From contig CAXXUY010000011.1 in NCBI GenBank assembly GCA_963664715.2, forward strand, positions 620,001 through 684,000: a stretch of 64,000 nt of DNA, written 5' to 3'. The stretch is from JAPOXR01 sp963664715. Lineage in GTDB: Bacteria > Pseudomonadota > Alphaproteobacteria > Rhodobacterales > Rhodobacteraceae. The notes under the pieces were generated by a model. It searched no databases and had not been told where the DNA came from. It saw only the letters and a list, made by a program, of their open reading frames with translations. Below, one piece after another: positions 27,961-36,848 of the stretch. Position 1 is the first letter of the stretch; every line of letters begins with the position of its first letter. The position numbers were made by a program, and so were the translations under genes.

Positions 27961-29282
27961 TGTCCTACGAATTGATCGCGATTCTGATGTTCGCCCTGAT
28001 GATGCTGATGCTGATGACGGGGCAGAGGGTATTCGGAGCGATCGGATTCGTGGCCGTTGTTGCCGCACTGCTCCTGTGGGGGAGGGGAGGATCAGACCTT
28101 GGTTTTGCCGCCGCGATGAAGCTCATGAAGTGGTATCCACTTCTGACTCTGCCAATGTTCATATTCATGGGCTACGTCCTGTCCGAGTCACGAATTGCGG
28201 ACGACCTCTACAAGATGTTTCACGTCTGGATGGGACCCGTCAGGGGCGGCCTGGCCATTGGCACGATTGGGTTGATGGTGCTGGTTTCTGCAATGAACGG
28301 CCTGTCGGTTGCGGGAATGGCGATCGGGGCGACGATCGCCCTGCCGGAACTGCTGCGCCGGGGTTACGACAAACGCATGGTGACAGGTGTCATCCAGGCG
28401 GGCTCGGCTCTCGGGATACTTGTTCCGCCCTCGGTTGTGCTCGTGCTTTACGCACTGATTGCGCGTCAGCCCGTTGGCCAGCTCTGGCTTGCCGGCGTGT
28501 TTCCCGGACTGATGATGGCCGGGCTGTTCATGCTCTATATCACGATCCGCTGTCAGCTTCAGCCCGAACTCGGTCCGGTCCTTCCGAAAGCGGACCGGGA
28601 CGTGCCGCTTTCCGAGAAAATCAGGCTGCTTCGTGCGGGGCTGCTTCCCGTCTTTATCTTCGGAGCGATGATGGTTCCCTTTGTCAATGGTTGGACAAGC
28701 CTCGTTGAAAGCTCGGCGATCGGGGCTCTCACCGCATTTGTCGCTGCCGTACTCAAGAGGCGAATGACCCGGAAGGTGTTCGAGAATTCGGTGCGCCAGA
28801 CCTTGGCCATATCCTGCATGTTCATGTGGATCATCCTGGCTGCGCTGGGATTCGGTGCGGTGTTCGACGGGCTCGGTGCAGTCCGCGCCATCGAGACACT
28901 GTTTTCCGAACAGTTGGGGCTCAGCCCCTGGATGACCCTGATCCTGATGCAGGTTTCCTTCCTCTTGATGGGGACATTCCTCGATGACACCGCAATGCTG
29001 GTGATTGTCGCACCGCTATATGTTCCGCTGGTGGGAGCCCTGGGTTTCGACCTCATCTGGTATGGGGTCCTCTATACGATCACCACCCAGATTGCGTACA
29101 TGACACCACCCTTCGGCTACAATCTGTTCCTGATGCGTGCGATGGCCCCTCCCGAGATCCGGTTGAAGGACATCTACAGTTCGATTATTCCATTCGTCGG
29201 TGTCATGATCGTCGCACTCGGTCTTGTCATGGTGTTTCCGGAAATAGCCCTCTGGTTTCCTGACTACGTCTACGGAAAATAG
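27960..29282 (+). CDS. TRAP transporter large permease (DctM family), second system
   Basis: 440 residues, about 12 membrane helices. Landmarks: MNGLSVAGMAIGATIALPEL, VPPSVVLVLYALIA, LMGTFLDDTAML and YMTPPFGYNLFLM. The ATG at 27960 overlaps the dctQ stop. Together with the binding protein at 30.4 kb it forms a second TRAP importer; an aldo/keto reductase gene is inserted between permease and binding protein. Confidence 0.92.
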   Translation: MSYELIAILMFALMMLMLMTGQRVFGAIGFVAVVAALLLWGRGGSDLGFAAAMKLMKWYPLLTLPMFIFMGYVLSESRIADDLYKMFHVWMGPVRGGLAIGTIGLMVLVSAMNGLSVAGMAIGATIALPELLRRGYDKRMVTGVIQAGSALGILVPPSVVLVLYALIARQPVGQLWLAGVFPGLMMAGLFMLYITIRCQLQPELGPVLPKADRDVPLSEKIRLLRAGLLPVFIFGAMMVPFVNGWTSLVESSAIGALTAFVAAVLKRRMTRKVFENSVRQTLAISCMFMWIILAALGFGAVFDGLGAVRAIETLFSEQLGLSPWMTLILMQVSFLLMGTFLDDTAMLVIVAPLYVPLVGALGFDLIWYGVLYTITTQIAYMTPPFGYNLFLMRAMAPPEIRLKDIYSSIIPFVGVMIVALGLVMVFPEIALWFPDYVYGK

Positions 29283-29397
29283 CATTCACCGGCATTGCCC
29301 TTGCGACGAGGCCTTTCCGGGGCCATTCAGGCAGACGACAAGAGATGAACCCGTCCGGGTGACATGATTTCGGGCAGCAATTTCAGGAAGTCCAGCA

Positions 29398-30219
29398 ATG
29401 AACATCTACTTCAGGCCCGAGTTCCAGCGGAATTTCGGCACGTGGCCGCTGAAACGCAATGCGCTTCGCAGCGCGGTAGAAACAGCCATAGAAGTTGGCT
29501 ACAGGTCGTTTGACACCGCGCAGATGTATGCCAACGAAGCGGAACTCGGAGACACGTTGGCGTCGTCAGGCCTGGAGCGCGACGAGATTTGCGTAACTAC
29601 CAAGGTCATGGAGAGCAATTACGGCGAATCGAGTTTCCTTTCCTCGGTCGAGGAAAGCCTGAAGGCGTTGCGCCTTGATTTCACCGATGTGCTGCTCCTG
29701 CATTGGCCGCCTTTCGACGAAGGGACAATGGCGCCGACCCTCAAGCTGTTGGAGCAGGCCGAGAGGCGCGGGCTTGCGAAGAATGTCGGCGTGTCAAATT
29801 TCACATCGCGCATGATGCGGGATGCCCAGAGTGTGATTGATGTACCGGTTGCCGTCAACCAGGTGGAGTTTCATCCATTATTGAATCAGGATGCACTGCT
29901 TCGAACTGCTTCCGAGACAGGAATTCCGCTGTCAGCATACTGTTCGCTTGCACGCGGCGAGGTCTTCAGGGTTCCGGAACTTGCCGAAATCGGAACGGGA
30001 TATGGAAAGGGCGCAGGCCAGGTCGCATTGCGATGGATACTCCAGAAGGGTGTGATACCCATCACCATGTCCACCAACCCCCGGAACATTCGCGGCAACT
30101 TCGACATCGTTGACTTTGCGCTTACCGGTGCCGAGATGCGCCGGATTGATGAGTTGACGAATCGCAACATGCGAATTGTCAACAGCGCCGTTATGCCAAC
30201 CGCTCCTGCCTGGGACTGA
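29398..30219 (+). CDS. Aldo/keto reductase
   Basis: 273 residues, (beta/alpha)8 NADPH-dependent oxidoreductase. The catalytic tetrad is visible: D39 and Y44 (FDTAQMY), K69 (TTK) and H102 (LLHWPP). The cofactor-binding end has ITMSTNPRNIRGNFDI. Reduces an aldehyde or ketone to an alcohol. It lies between the TRAP permeases and their binding protein, and upstream of aldehyde and alcohol dehydrogenases, so it is likely part of one catabolic unit. Substrate unknown. Confidence 0.9.
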   Translation: MNIYFRPEFQRNFGTWPLKRNALRSAVETAIEVGYRSFDTAQMYANEAELGDTLASSGLERDEICVTTKVMESNYGESSFLSSVEESLKALRLDFTDVLLLHWPPFDEGTMAPTLKLLEQAERRGLAKNVGVSNFTSRMMRDAQSVIDVPVAVNQVEFHPLLNQDALLRTASETGIPLSAYCSLARGEVFRVPELAEIGTGYGKGAGQVALRWILQKGVIPITMSTNPRNIRGNFDIVDFALTGAEMRRIDELTNRNMRIVNSAVMPTAPAWD

Positions 30220-30386
30220 GTCTTCTGGCTGCAAGGGAAATCCCGGGCAGTTCTCCGGCGCGCGATGGGCGAGTCCGAACGGTATTCAGTTGTCTTGCCA
30301 AAGTGAAAAGCCAAACGTATCGTCGCCAGACGCAACAGGCAGATTGCGGATTTGCATGATCTGCCGATCGAAAAGGAGGAAGACGC

Positions 30387-31424
30387 ATGACAACACGTAG
30401 AAAGTTCCTGGCAGGTGCCGGAGTTTCGGCAGGTGCTGTCGCGCTGGCCGCTCCAGCGGTTCATGGACAATCGAAGATCCGCTGGAGAATGCAAACCTAT
30501 GCCGGTCCGGCCCTGGCCGAGCATGTCATCAAGCCGGCTGTCGACTCATTCAACCGGGTCGCAGGCGAGGAGATGGAAATCGAGCTGTTCTTCGCGGACC
30601 AGCTGGTTCCGACCGGGGAATTGTTCAGGTCCATGCAGCGCGGGACGATCGATGCTGTCCAGTCTGATGACGATTCCATGGCCTCACCGACAGAAGTCAC
30701 TGTATTTGGCGGGTATTTTCCGTTTGCCTGCCGCTATTCGCTCGATGTTCCGGTGCTCTTCAACCAGTATGGGCTCGGCGAGATCTGGGATGCCGAGTAT
30801 TCGAATGTGGGTGTGAAATGGCTCTCGGCCGGTGCCTGGGACCCCTGTCATTTCGCCACGAAGGATCCGATCACAAGCCTTGAAGACCTCAAGGGCAAGC
30901 GGGTGTTTACATTCCCGACTGCCGGAAGGTTCCTGAGTCAGTTTGGTGTAGTTCCGGTTACGCTTCCGTGGGAAGACATCGAAGTTGCTGTTCAGACCGG
31001 CGAACTTGACGGGGTGTCATGGTCCGGAATCACCGAGGACTACACCGTCGGATGGGCGGACGTTACCGACTACTTCCTGACGAACAACATATCGGGTGCG
31101 TGGGCAGGATCTTTCTTTGCGAATATGGAAAGCTATGATGCGCTGCCGGATCATCTGAAGGAATTGCTCAAGCTGACGATGGACAGCTCTCACTACTACC
31201 GGCAGTGGTGGTACTGGGGAGGTGAAGCGCAGCTGCGGGTTCAGGGAACCAAGATGCAACTGACATCCATTCCCGATGAAGAATGGGCTACGGTCGAAGC
31301 GGCGGCTCGCGTGTTCTGGGACGAGATCGCTGCAGAGTCGGAAACAAAGGCCAAGGTTGTCCAGATCCTGAAGGATTACAACGCGATCATGGAAAAGGCG
31401 GGGCGTCCGTACCGCTACACCTGA
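30387..31424 (+). CDS. TRAP transporter substrate-binding protein (DctP family), Tat-exported
   Basis: 345 residues. Twin-arginine signal TTRRKFLAGAG at the very start, followed by a hydrophobic stretch ending APAVHGQ. Family core: GELFRSMQRGTIDAVQ, LKGKRVFTFPTAGRFL and VQTGELDGVSWSG. AAGGAGGAAGACGC precedes the ATG. Binds the ligand for the DctQM pair at 27.5-29.3 kb. A strong terminator follows. Confidence 0.93.
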   Translation: MTTRRKFLAGAGVSAGAVALAAPAVHGQSKIRWRMQTYAGPALAEHVIKPAVDSFNRVAGEEMEIELFFADQLVPTGELFRSMQRGTIDAVQSDDDSMASPTEVTVFGGYFPFACRYSLDVPVLFNQYGLGEIWDAEYSNVGVKWLSAGAWDPCHFATKDPITSLEDLKGKRVFTFPTAGRFLSQFGVVPVTLPWEDIEVAVQTGELDGVSWSGITEDYTVGWADVTDYFLTNNISGAWAGSFFANMESYDALPDHLKELLKLTMDSSHYYRQWWYWGGEAQLRVQGTKMQLTSIPDEEWATVEAAARVFWDEIAAESETKAKVVQILKDYNAIMEKAGRPYRYT

Positions 31425-31439
31425 TCATCATAAAATATG

Positions 31440-31464
31440 GGGCCCGGCCTGGCCGGGCCCTTTC
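31440..31464 (+). terminator. Rho-independent terminator after dctP-like gene
   Basis: GGGCCCGGCC-T-GGCCGGGCCC is a near-perfect 10-bp palindromic stem, followed by TTTCG. It begins 16 bases after the stop codon. Confidence 0.75.
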
Positions 31465-31510
31465 GTGGTTCCGGAGTTCGGTTCACTGGATTTGCCCCCG
31501 GGGACAAGTG

Positions 31511-32887
31511 ATGAGGAAGATCCTGCAATGCATCTCGCCTGTCGACGGCTCGGTCTATGTCGAATGGGAAACGCTCGGTCCGGAATCGGCCGCGCTTGCC
31601 GCCAAGAAAGCAGCGAAGGCTGGACGCAGCTGGGCTTCGGTCCCGCTTGAAGAGAGAATCAACCGTGTATTGCAAGGTGTGGAACTGGTTGGTGCGGCCA
31701 ATCCAGACATCGTTCCTGAACTCGCATGGCAGATGGGTCGGCCGGTCAGGTACGGAGGTGAATTCGGCGGCTTCAGGGAGCGGGCCGAATACATGGCCAG
31801 GATCGCGGCCGACGCCCTTCAGCCGGCAATCGTCGAAGACAGTCCGAGTTTTCAGCGCAGGATTGTCCGGGAGCCATGTGGAACCGTGCTGGTCATTGCT
31901 CCCTGGAACTATCCGTACATGACGGCGATCAACACGGTCGCACCGGCATTGATTGCCGGGAACTCCGTGGTGCTCAAGCATGCAACCCAGACCATGCTGG
32001 TTGGCGAGAGAATTGCCGACGCATTCCACGAGTCGGGTGTACCTGAAGACGTCTTTCAGAACCTGGTGATGGATCACGAGACGACCCTGGAACTCATCGG
32101 GTCCGGCGCATTCGGATTCGTGAATTTTACCGGATCCGTTGGAGCAGGACGGGCTATCGAGATGGCTGCGGCCGGTACGTTTACGGGCGTCGGGCTGGAA
32201 CTTGGGGGGAAGGACCCCGGCTATGTCATGGAAGATGCAGACCCGGAAACCGCGGCCGAAGTCCTGATTGACGGCGCGATGTACAATTCTGGCCAATGTT
32301 GCTGCGGAATCGAGAGAATCTATGTCAATTCCCGGCTGTTTGACAGCTTCCTCGAGAAGTCTCTGGAAATCGTGAACGGATATGTTCTCGGAAACCCGCT
32401 CAAGGAGGAAACGACACTCGGCCCGATGGCGCAAAGGCGATTTGCCGACGAAGTTCGCGCACAGGTCGACGAGGCTCTCGATTCGGGAGCCACGGCTCAC
32501 TTGCCGGGATTCGAAGGAGATGATGGCGGAACCTATCTCTCGCCACAGGTCCTGACCGGCGTAAACCACGAAATGCGCGTAATGCGAGACGAGAGTTTCG
32601 GGCCGGTCGTCGGAATCATGGCAGTTGAATCCGATGACGAAGCAATTGCCCTCATGAATGACAGTGAGTTTGGTCTGACGGCGTCACTTTGGACCGGCGA
32701 GCCGGAGAGGGCTGCCGAGATCGGGAATCGAATTGAGACCGGCACCGTGTTCATGAACCGTTGCGACTATCTTGATCCCGGATTGTGCTGGACCGGAAGA
32801 AAGAACACGGGACGCGGAGGAGCACTTTCGCATATCGGGTACCAGATCCTCACGCGGCCAAAGTCGTTCCACATGAAGTTCGGCTAG
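31511..32887 (+). CDS. Aldehyde dehydrogenase (NAD(P)+-dependent ALDH superfamily)
   Basis: 458 residues. General base E230 in GLELGGKDPG, catalytic cysteine C264 in NSGQCCCGIERI, and the cofactor pocket APWNYPYMTAINTVAPAL and NFTGSVGAG. Oxidises an aldehyde to an acid. The triple-Cys active site is a variant of the more usual QxC context. The frame is open upstream into the previous gene; the ATG at 31511 starts the conserved N-terminus. Probably paired with the alcohol dehydrogenase downstream to oxidise an alcohol to an acid. Confidence 0.92.
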   Translation: MRKILQCISPVDGSVYVEWETLGPESAALAAKKAAKAGRSWASVPLEERINRVLQGVELVGAANPDIVPELAWQMGRPVRYGGEFGGFRERAEYMARIAADALQPAIVEDSPSFQRRIVREPCGTVLVIAPWNYPYMTAINTVAPALIAGNSVVLKHATQTMLVGERIADAFHESGVPEDVFQNLVMDHETTLELIGSGAFGFVNFTGSVGAGRAIEMAAAGTFTGVGLELGGKDPGYVMEDADPETAAEVLIDGAMYNSGQCCCGIERIYVNSRLFDSFLEKSLEIVNGYVLGNPLKEETTLGPMAQRRFADEVRAQVDEALDSGATAHLPGFEGDDGGTYLSPQVLTGVNHEMRVMRDESFGPVVGIMAVESDDEAIALMNDSEFGLTASLWTGEPERAAEIGNRIETGTVFMNRCDYLDPGLCWTGRKNTGRGGALSHIGYQILTRPKSFHMKFG

Positions 32888-33115
32888 GATGAGGGCTTCG
32901 ACTGAAGCGCCTGAAACCGCGGTGGCCGTGACGGTCCTGGGGACCGGTTCACATGGCGGCATGCGGCATTTGCAATCCACTGCCATTGCTACCGGATGGA
33001 TTGAGCGGGCTGATTGGCGGTTCCATGAGCGGGTTTGCATATGGTGAGCCGAGAGAGACCGCAGCAACAGATCTGGAACGGGTAACTGCTGGTGGACATC
33101 CAGGGAGATTTGAGC

Positions 33116-34267
33116 ATGCACGCAGACTGGTCCTATCCTACGGCCATCCGCTTCGGCGCCGGACGGATCACCGAACTGGCGGCAGCGTGCCGCGCTGCCG
33201 GAATCAACCGGCCACTGCTGGTGACTGACAGGGTGCTTGCGGGACTGCCGTTGACAGGCAACGCGCTGGATGTGCTCGAGGACGGTGGGCTCGGCCGCGG
33301 GCTCTATTCCGATGTTGATCCGAATCCGTCGGAAAGAAACCTGGATGCCGGGCTGTCCGTTTTCGGCGAGGGCGGATTTGACGGGGTGGTTGCGTTTGGC
33401 GGTGGATCCGGCATTGATCTCGGGAAGATGATTGCATTCATGTCGGGGCAGACGAGGCCGATTTGGGATTTCGAGGATATCGGGGATTGGTGGACCAGGG
33501 CCAATCCCGAAACGATCGCGCCAATCGTTGCTGTGCCGACAACTGCCGGTACGGGTTCTGAAGTTGGCCGGGCTTCCGTCATTACGAATTCGCAGACCCA
33601 TGTGAAAAAGATCATATTTCACCCGAAGGTGTTGCCGTCCGTCGTGATCTGCGACCCGGAGTTGACGGTCGGAATGCCTCCTGCCGTAACGGCAGGCACC
33701 GGCATGGACGCATTTGCGCATTGCCTTGAAGCCTTTTGTTCACCGCACCACCACCCGATGAGCCAGGGAATTGCGCTGGAAGGGTTGCGTCTCGTGGCAT
33801 CCTTCATTCGTCGTGCATACCTTGACGGAACGGACATCGAGGCGCGCTCGCAGATGATGAGTGCTGCATCCATGGGTGCAGTTGCGTTCCAGAAGGGACT
33901 TGGTGCCATACATGCGTTGTCTCATCCCGTCGGTGCGTTGTTCGGTTCGCACCATGGAACGACCAATGCCGTGGTGATGCCGCCGGTGCTTCGGTTCAAC
34001 CAGCGGGAAATTTCCGAACGACTTTCGGCAGCCGCAGCCTATCTGGGAATTGATGGAGGCTTCGAAGGCTTTTTCGAGTTTGTGTTGGAACTGAGGTCGG
34101 ATTTGAACATCCCGGACAACCTCGCGACGCTGGGCGCCGATCGCAGCAGGACGGAGGAAATGACACGAATGGCAATCGAGGATCCCAGTGTTGGCGGAAA
34201 CCCGGTTCCGATGAACTACGACAACACGCTGGAACTGTACGAACGCTGTTTTGACTGGAGTTCCTGA
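33116..34267 (+). CDS. Iron-containing (group III) alcohol dehydrogenase
   Basis: 383 residues. NAD(P)-binding GGGS (95-98), TTAGTGSEVG, and metal ligands starting with D198 and H202 (MDAFAHCLEAF) and continuing in HALSHPVGALFGSHHG. The family oxidises alcohols such as 1,2-diols, 4-hydroxybutyrate or lactaldehyde-type substrates. ATG 33116 has GGGAGA upstream; an in-frame GTG eight codons earlier was rejected. A 228-bp gap follows the aldehyde dehydrogenase. It is convergent with ilvD. Confidence 0.92.
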   Translation: MHADWSYPTAIRFGAGRITELAAACRAAGINRPLLVTDRVLAGLPLTGNALDVLEDGGLGRGLYSDVDPNPSERNLDAGLSVFGEGGFDGVVAFGGGSGIDLGKMIAFMSGQTRPIWDFEDIGDWWTRANPETIAPIVAVPTTAGTGSEVGRASVITNSQTHVKKIIFHPKVLPSVVICDPELTVGMPPAVTAGTGMDAFAHCLEAFCSPHHHPMSQGIALEGLRLVASFIRRAYLDGTDIEARSQMMSAASMGAVAFQKGLGAIHALSHPVGALFGSHHGTTNAVVMPPVLRFNQREISERLSAAAAYLGIDGGFEGFFEFVLELRSDLNIPDNLATLGADRSRTEEMTRMAIEDPSVGGNPVPMNYDNTLELYERCFDWSS

Positions 34268-34321
34268 CCACCGGAAAACGTGATGGCAGTGGCCAGGAGG
34301 CTCAGCTTTCCTCCCGTGAGG

Positions 34322-34345
34322 CCGCCAGCCTCCAGAAGCTGGCGG
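34322..34345. terminator. Hairpin between convergent adh and ilvD genes
   Basis: CCGCCAGC and GCTGGCGG form an 8-bp stem with an 8-base loop in the 117-bp convergent gap. There is no T-tract, so termination is only inferred from position. Confidence 0.4.
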
Positions 34346-34384
34346 GCCAGCGAGCCTTCGGGCAACTGCCCGCGCTGATCACGA

Positions 34385-36118
34385 TCAAAGATCCATGTAG
34401 ACGTGCCGTTCTTCTGCCGCGCCGGGATGGGTAACAGCGCCATTCCGCGTCGGGCCGACCAGCCGGGAGTATTTCCACAAAGCGCCCGAAGCGTAGATTG
34501 TCTGGCGCGGACCGGTCCAGGCATCCTTGCGTTCCCTTAACTCGTCATCAGACAATGCAACGGAAATTGAACCGTCGAGAGCGTTGATTGAAATCATGTC
34601 TCCATCGCGTATCAGGGCGATGGGTCCGCCATGGGCGGATTCCGGCCCGACATGCCCAACACAGAAGCCACGGGTAGCACCGGAAAACCTGCCGTCGGTT
34701 ATCAGGGCCACCTTCTTGCCCATACCCTGTCCCGAAAGAGCGGCGGTCGTCGAGAGCATTTCTCTCATGCCGGGGCCTCCTGCCGGGCCCTCATTCCTGA
34801 TTACGATCACTTCGCCTTCCTCGTAACTTCGTTCCTTGACCGCGGCGAAGGCATCCTCCTCGCATTCGAACACACGAGCCGGACCGGCAAACTCCAACTG
34901 TTCATCGCTCATGCCGGCAACCTTGACGATTGCTCCGTCTGGAGCAAGGTTGCCCTTGAGGCCGACGACTCCACCTGTCGATGACAGCGGTGTTTCGACC
35001 GGGTAGATAACCTTGCCGTCTGCCTTCCTTTGAACCATGTCGAGTTCCTCGCCCATGGTTCTGCCGGTGGCAGTGATGCACTCCTCGTGGACGAGGCCGA
35101 CCTTTCGAAGTTCGTTGAGCACGACAGGAACACCGCCAGCTTCGAAAAGATCCTTGGCAACATAGTTTCCGCCCGGCTTGAGGTCGACGAAATACGGCGT
35201 TTCCTTGAAGATCTCGCACACGTCGAAGAGGTCGAAGTCGATTCCTGCCTCGTGGGCTATCGCCGGCAGATGCAGGCCCGCATTTGTTGACCCTCCGGTG
35301 CAGGCAACGATCCGCGCAGCATTCTCAAGTGACTTTCTGGTCACGACATCCCGGGCACGGATGTTCTTTTCCAGGAGATTCATGATGGACACACCCGAAG
35401 CCTCGCAATACTGGTCCCGGCTTTCATAAGGTGCCGGAGCACCGGAAGAGTTCGGCAGGGCAAGGCCGATTGCCTCGGAAACGCAGGCCATGGTGTTCGC
35501 CGTGAACTGGCCGCCGCAGGCGCCTGCAGACGGGCATGCGACGCGCTCGATGACCGCAAGGGCTTCATCCGACATCGTGCCCGCCTGGTGCCGGCCGACT
35601 GCCTCGAAGACATCCTGAACTGTCAGGTCCCTGCCCTCAAGGCGTCCCGGAAGGATGGACCCTCCATAGATGAATATCGACGGCACGTTGAGACGAACCA
35701 TGGCCATCATCATTCCCGGAAGCGATTTGTCGCATCCGGCAAGTCCGACCAGCGCGTCGTAGCAATGGCCCCGCATCGTCAGTTCGACGGTGTCGGCGAT
35801 GGCATCCCGCGAAGCAAGGGAGGATCGCATTCCTTCATGCCCCATCGCGATTCCGTCTGTCACGGTAATTGTCGTGAATTCGCGGGGTGTTCCGCTCGCG
35901 GACTTCACGCCGAGTTTCACCGCCTGGGCCTGGCGGTTCAATGCGATGTTGCATGGCGCAGCTTCGTTCCAGCAGGTCGCGACGCCAATGAATGGCTGCG
36001 CGATCTCTCCATCTGTGAGGCCCATGGCATAGTAGTAGGAGCGATGCGGTGCGCGGGCGGGCCCTACGCTTACATGGCGGCTTGGGAGTGAAGACTTGTC
36101 GGTCGTTCCATTGGTCAT
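34385..36118 (-). CDS. ilvD: Dihydroxy-acid dehydratase
   Basis: 577 residues. Dehydrates 2,3-dihydroxy-isovalerate and -3-methylvalerate in valine/isoleucine synthesis using an Fe-S cluster. The three cluster cysteines are C56 (NEAAPCN), C129 (GLAGCDKSLPG) and C201 (CPSAGACGGQFTANTM). DGRFSGATRG near the C-terminus is typical of IlvD/Edd. The open frame runs to 36301, but the ATG at 36118 is preceded by AGGAG and begins near the conserved HRSYYYAMGL region. Single gene. Confidence 0.94.
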   Translation of the reverse strand: MTNGTTDKSSLPSRHVSVGPARAPHRSYYYAMGLTDGEIAQPFIGVATCWNEAAPCNIALNRQAQAVKLGVKSASGTPREFTTITVTDGIAMGHEGMRSSLASRDAIADTVELTMRGHCYDALVGLAGCDKSLPGMMMAMVRLNVPSIFIYGGSILPGRLEGRDLTVQDVFEAVGRHQAGTMSDEALAVIERVACPSAGACGGQFTANTMACVSEAIGLALPNSSGAPAPYESRDQYCEASGVSIMNLLEKNIRARDVVTRKSLENAARIVACTGGSTNAGLHLPAIAHEAGIDFDLFDVCEIFKETPYFVDLKPGGNYVAKDLFEAGGVPVVLNELRKVGLVHEECITATGRTMGEELDMVQRKADGKVIYPVETPLSSTGGVVGLKGNLAPDGAIVKVAGMSDEQLEFAGPARVFECEEDAFAAVKERSYEEGEVIVIRNEGPAGGPGMREMLSTTAALSGQGMGKKVALITDGRFSGATRGFCVGHVGPESAHGGPIALIRDGDMISINALDGSISVALSDDELRERKDAWTGPRQTIYASGALWKYSRLVGPTRNGAVTHPGAAEERHVYMDL

Positions 36119-36848
36119 TTCTACCAGCTCTCCTGTCCCTGAATCCGAAATCAAGTACTGTCTTGCTCGTTCTGGTGCAAGCCGCAACCGCTGCCAGGCA
36201 GCGTCTGAGAATTTCGGGAGTATCCTGCATGTCGCTGCCGACCGGATCCCAACAATGCAAGGCTGGCCGAATTCCCGGCGGCAGGCAGACAATCCTTCCA
36301 TTGCAGAAATCCTTCAGGCATGCGCTGGACGGCAAGCATGCCAGGATTGGCCGGCCCTCCTGAACGCCAGGACCACGTCGCCGGTAGCGCGCTGCCCTGT
36401 TGCCTCTTCGGGCCCTGCAGAAACTGCATCACCGCAATTCCGACGGAGGTGGAGCACTCCGGCACCTCCATGTCCGGCACGCACACGGCCAACCATCTGT
36501 TCGGCAGGGGGCGAGGCAAGGACATCGCCTGTGGCGCAGTCATCCGGGAGGCCCTTTCCTGCGAAACGGGTGACGACCCGGAGATGCCTGATCCTCCGCC
36601 TGTCACGATGCCAAACTCTCCGTCCCCGGAGCCACCGGAACGGGTCAAGCCGCGGGATAATGCAATGCACGGACTTCGTGATGCGCGGCAACCTGGCCTT
36701 TCAGCATCCCGTCAACATGGATTGCCGGATCAATGAGGATTTTATTCGTGATGCGCCCCTGCATCTTTCCGTCGCGTAAACGGTTCGGCCATGCGCATTG
36801 GCCGGGGCAGATGGACGGGCCGACGGCGGACCGCCGGCCCGGTTCCAG
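36119..36848. other. 730-bp region without a supported gene
   Basis: Lies between the ilvD start and the 3' end of the binding-protein gene, both minus strand. It must contain the ilvD promoter. Open frames of up to 227 codons exist on both strands but their translations are low-complexity and show no recognisable domain. A decayed gene is possible. Confidence 0.5.
36814..36843 (-). terminator. GC-rich hairpin after the binding-protein stop
   Basis: An imperfect stem (CCGGGCCGGCGG with CCGCCGTCGGCCCG on the minus strand) begins just past the stop at 36849. There is no T-tract, so it may stabilise mRNA instead of terminating. Confidence 0.4.

Noticed and set aside
31415..32569. 384-codon minus-strand ORF over the aldehyde dehydrogenase
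   Set aside because: Shadow frame; the plus-strand gene has catalytic Cys and Glu motifs.
36096..36779. 227-codon plus-strand ORF in the gap upstream of ilvD
   Set aside because: Ser/Pro/Arg-rich, no RBS and no recognisable domain.
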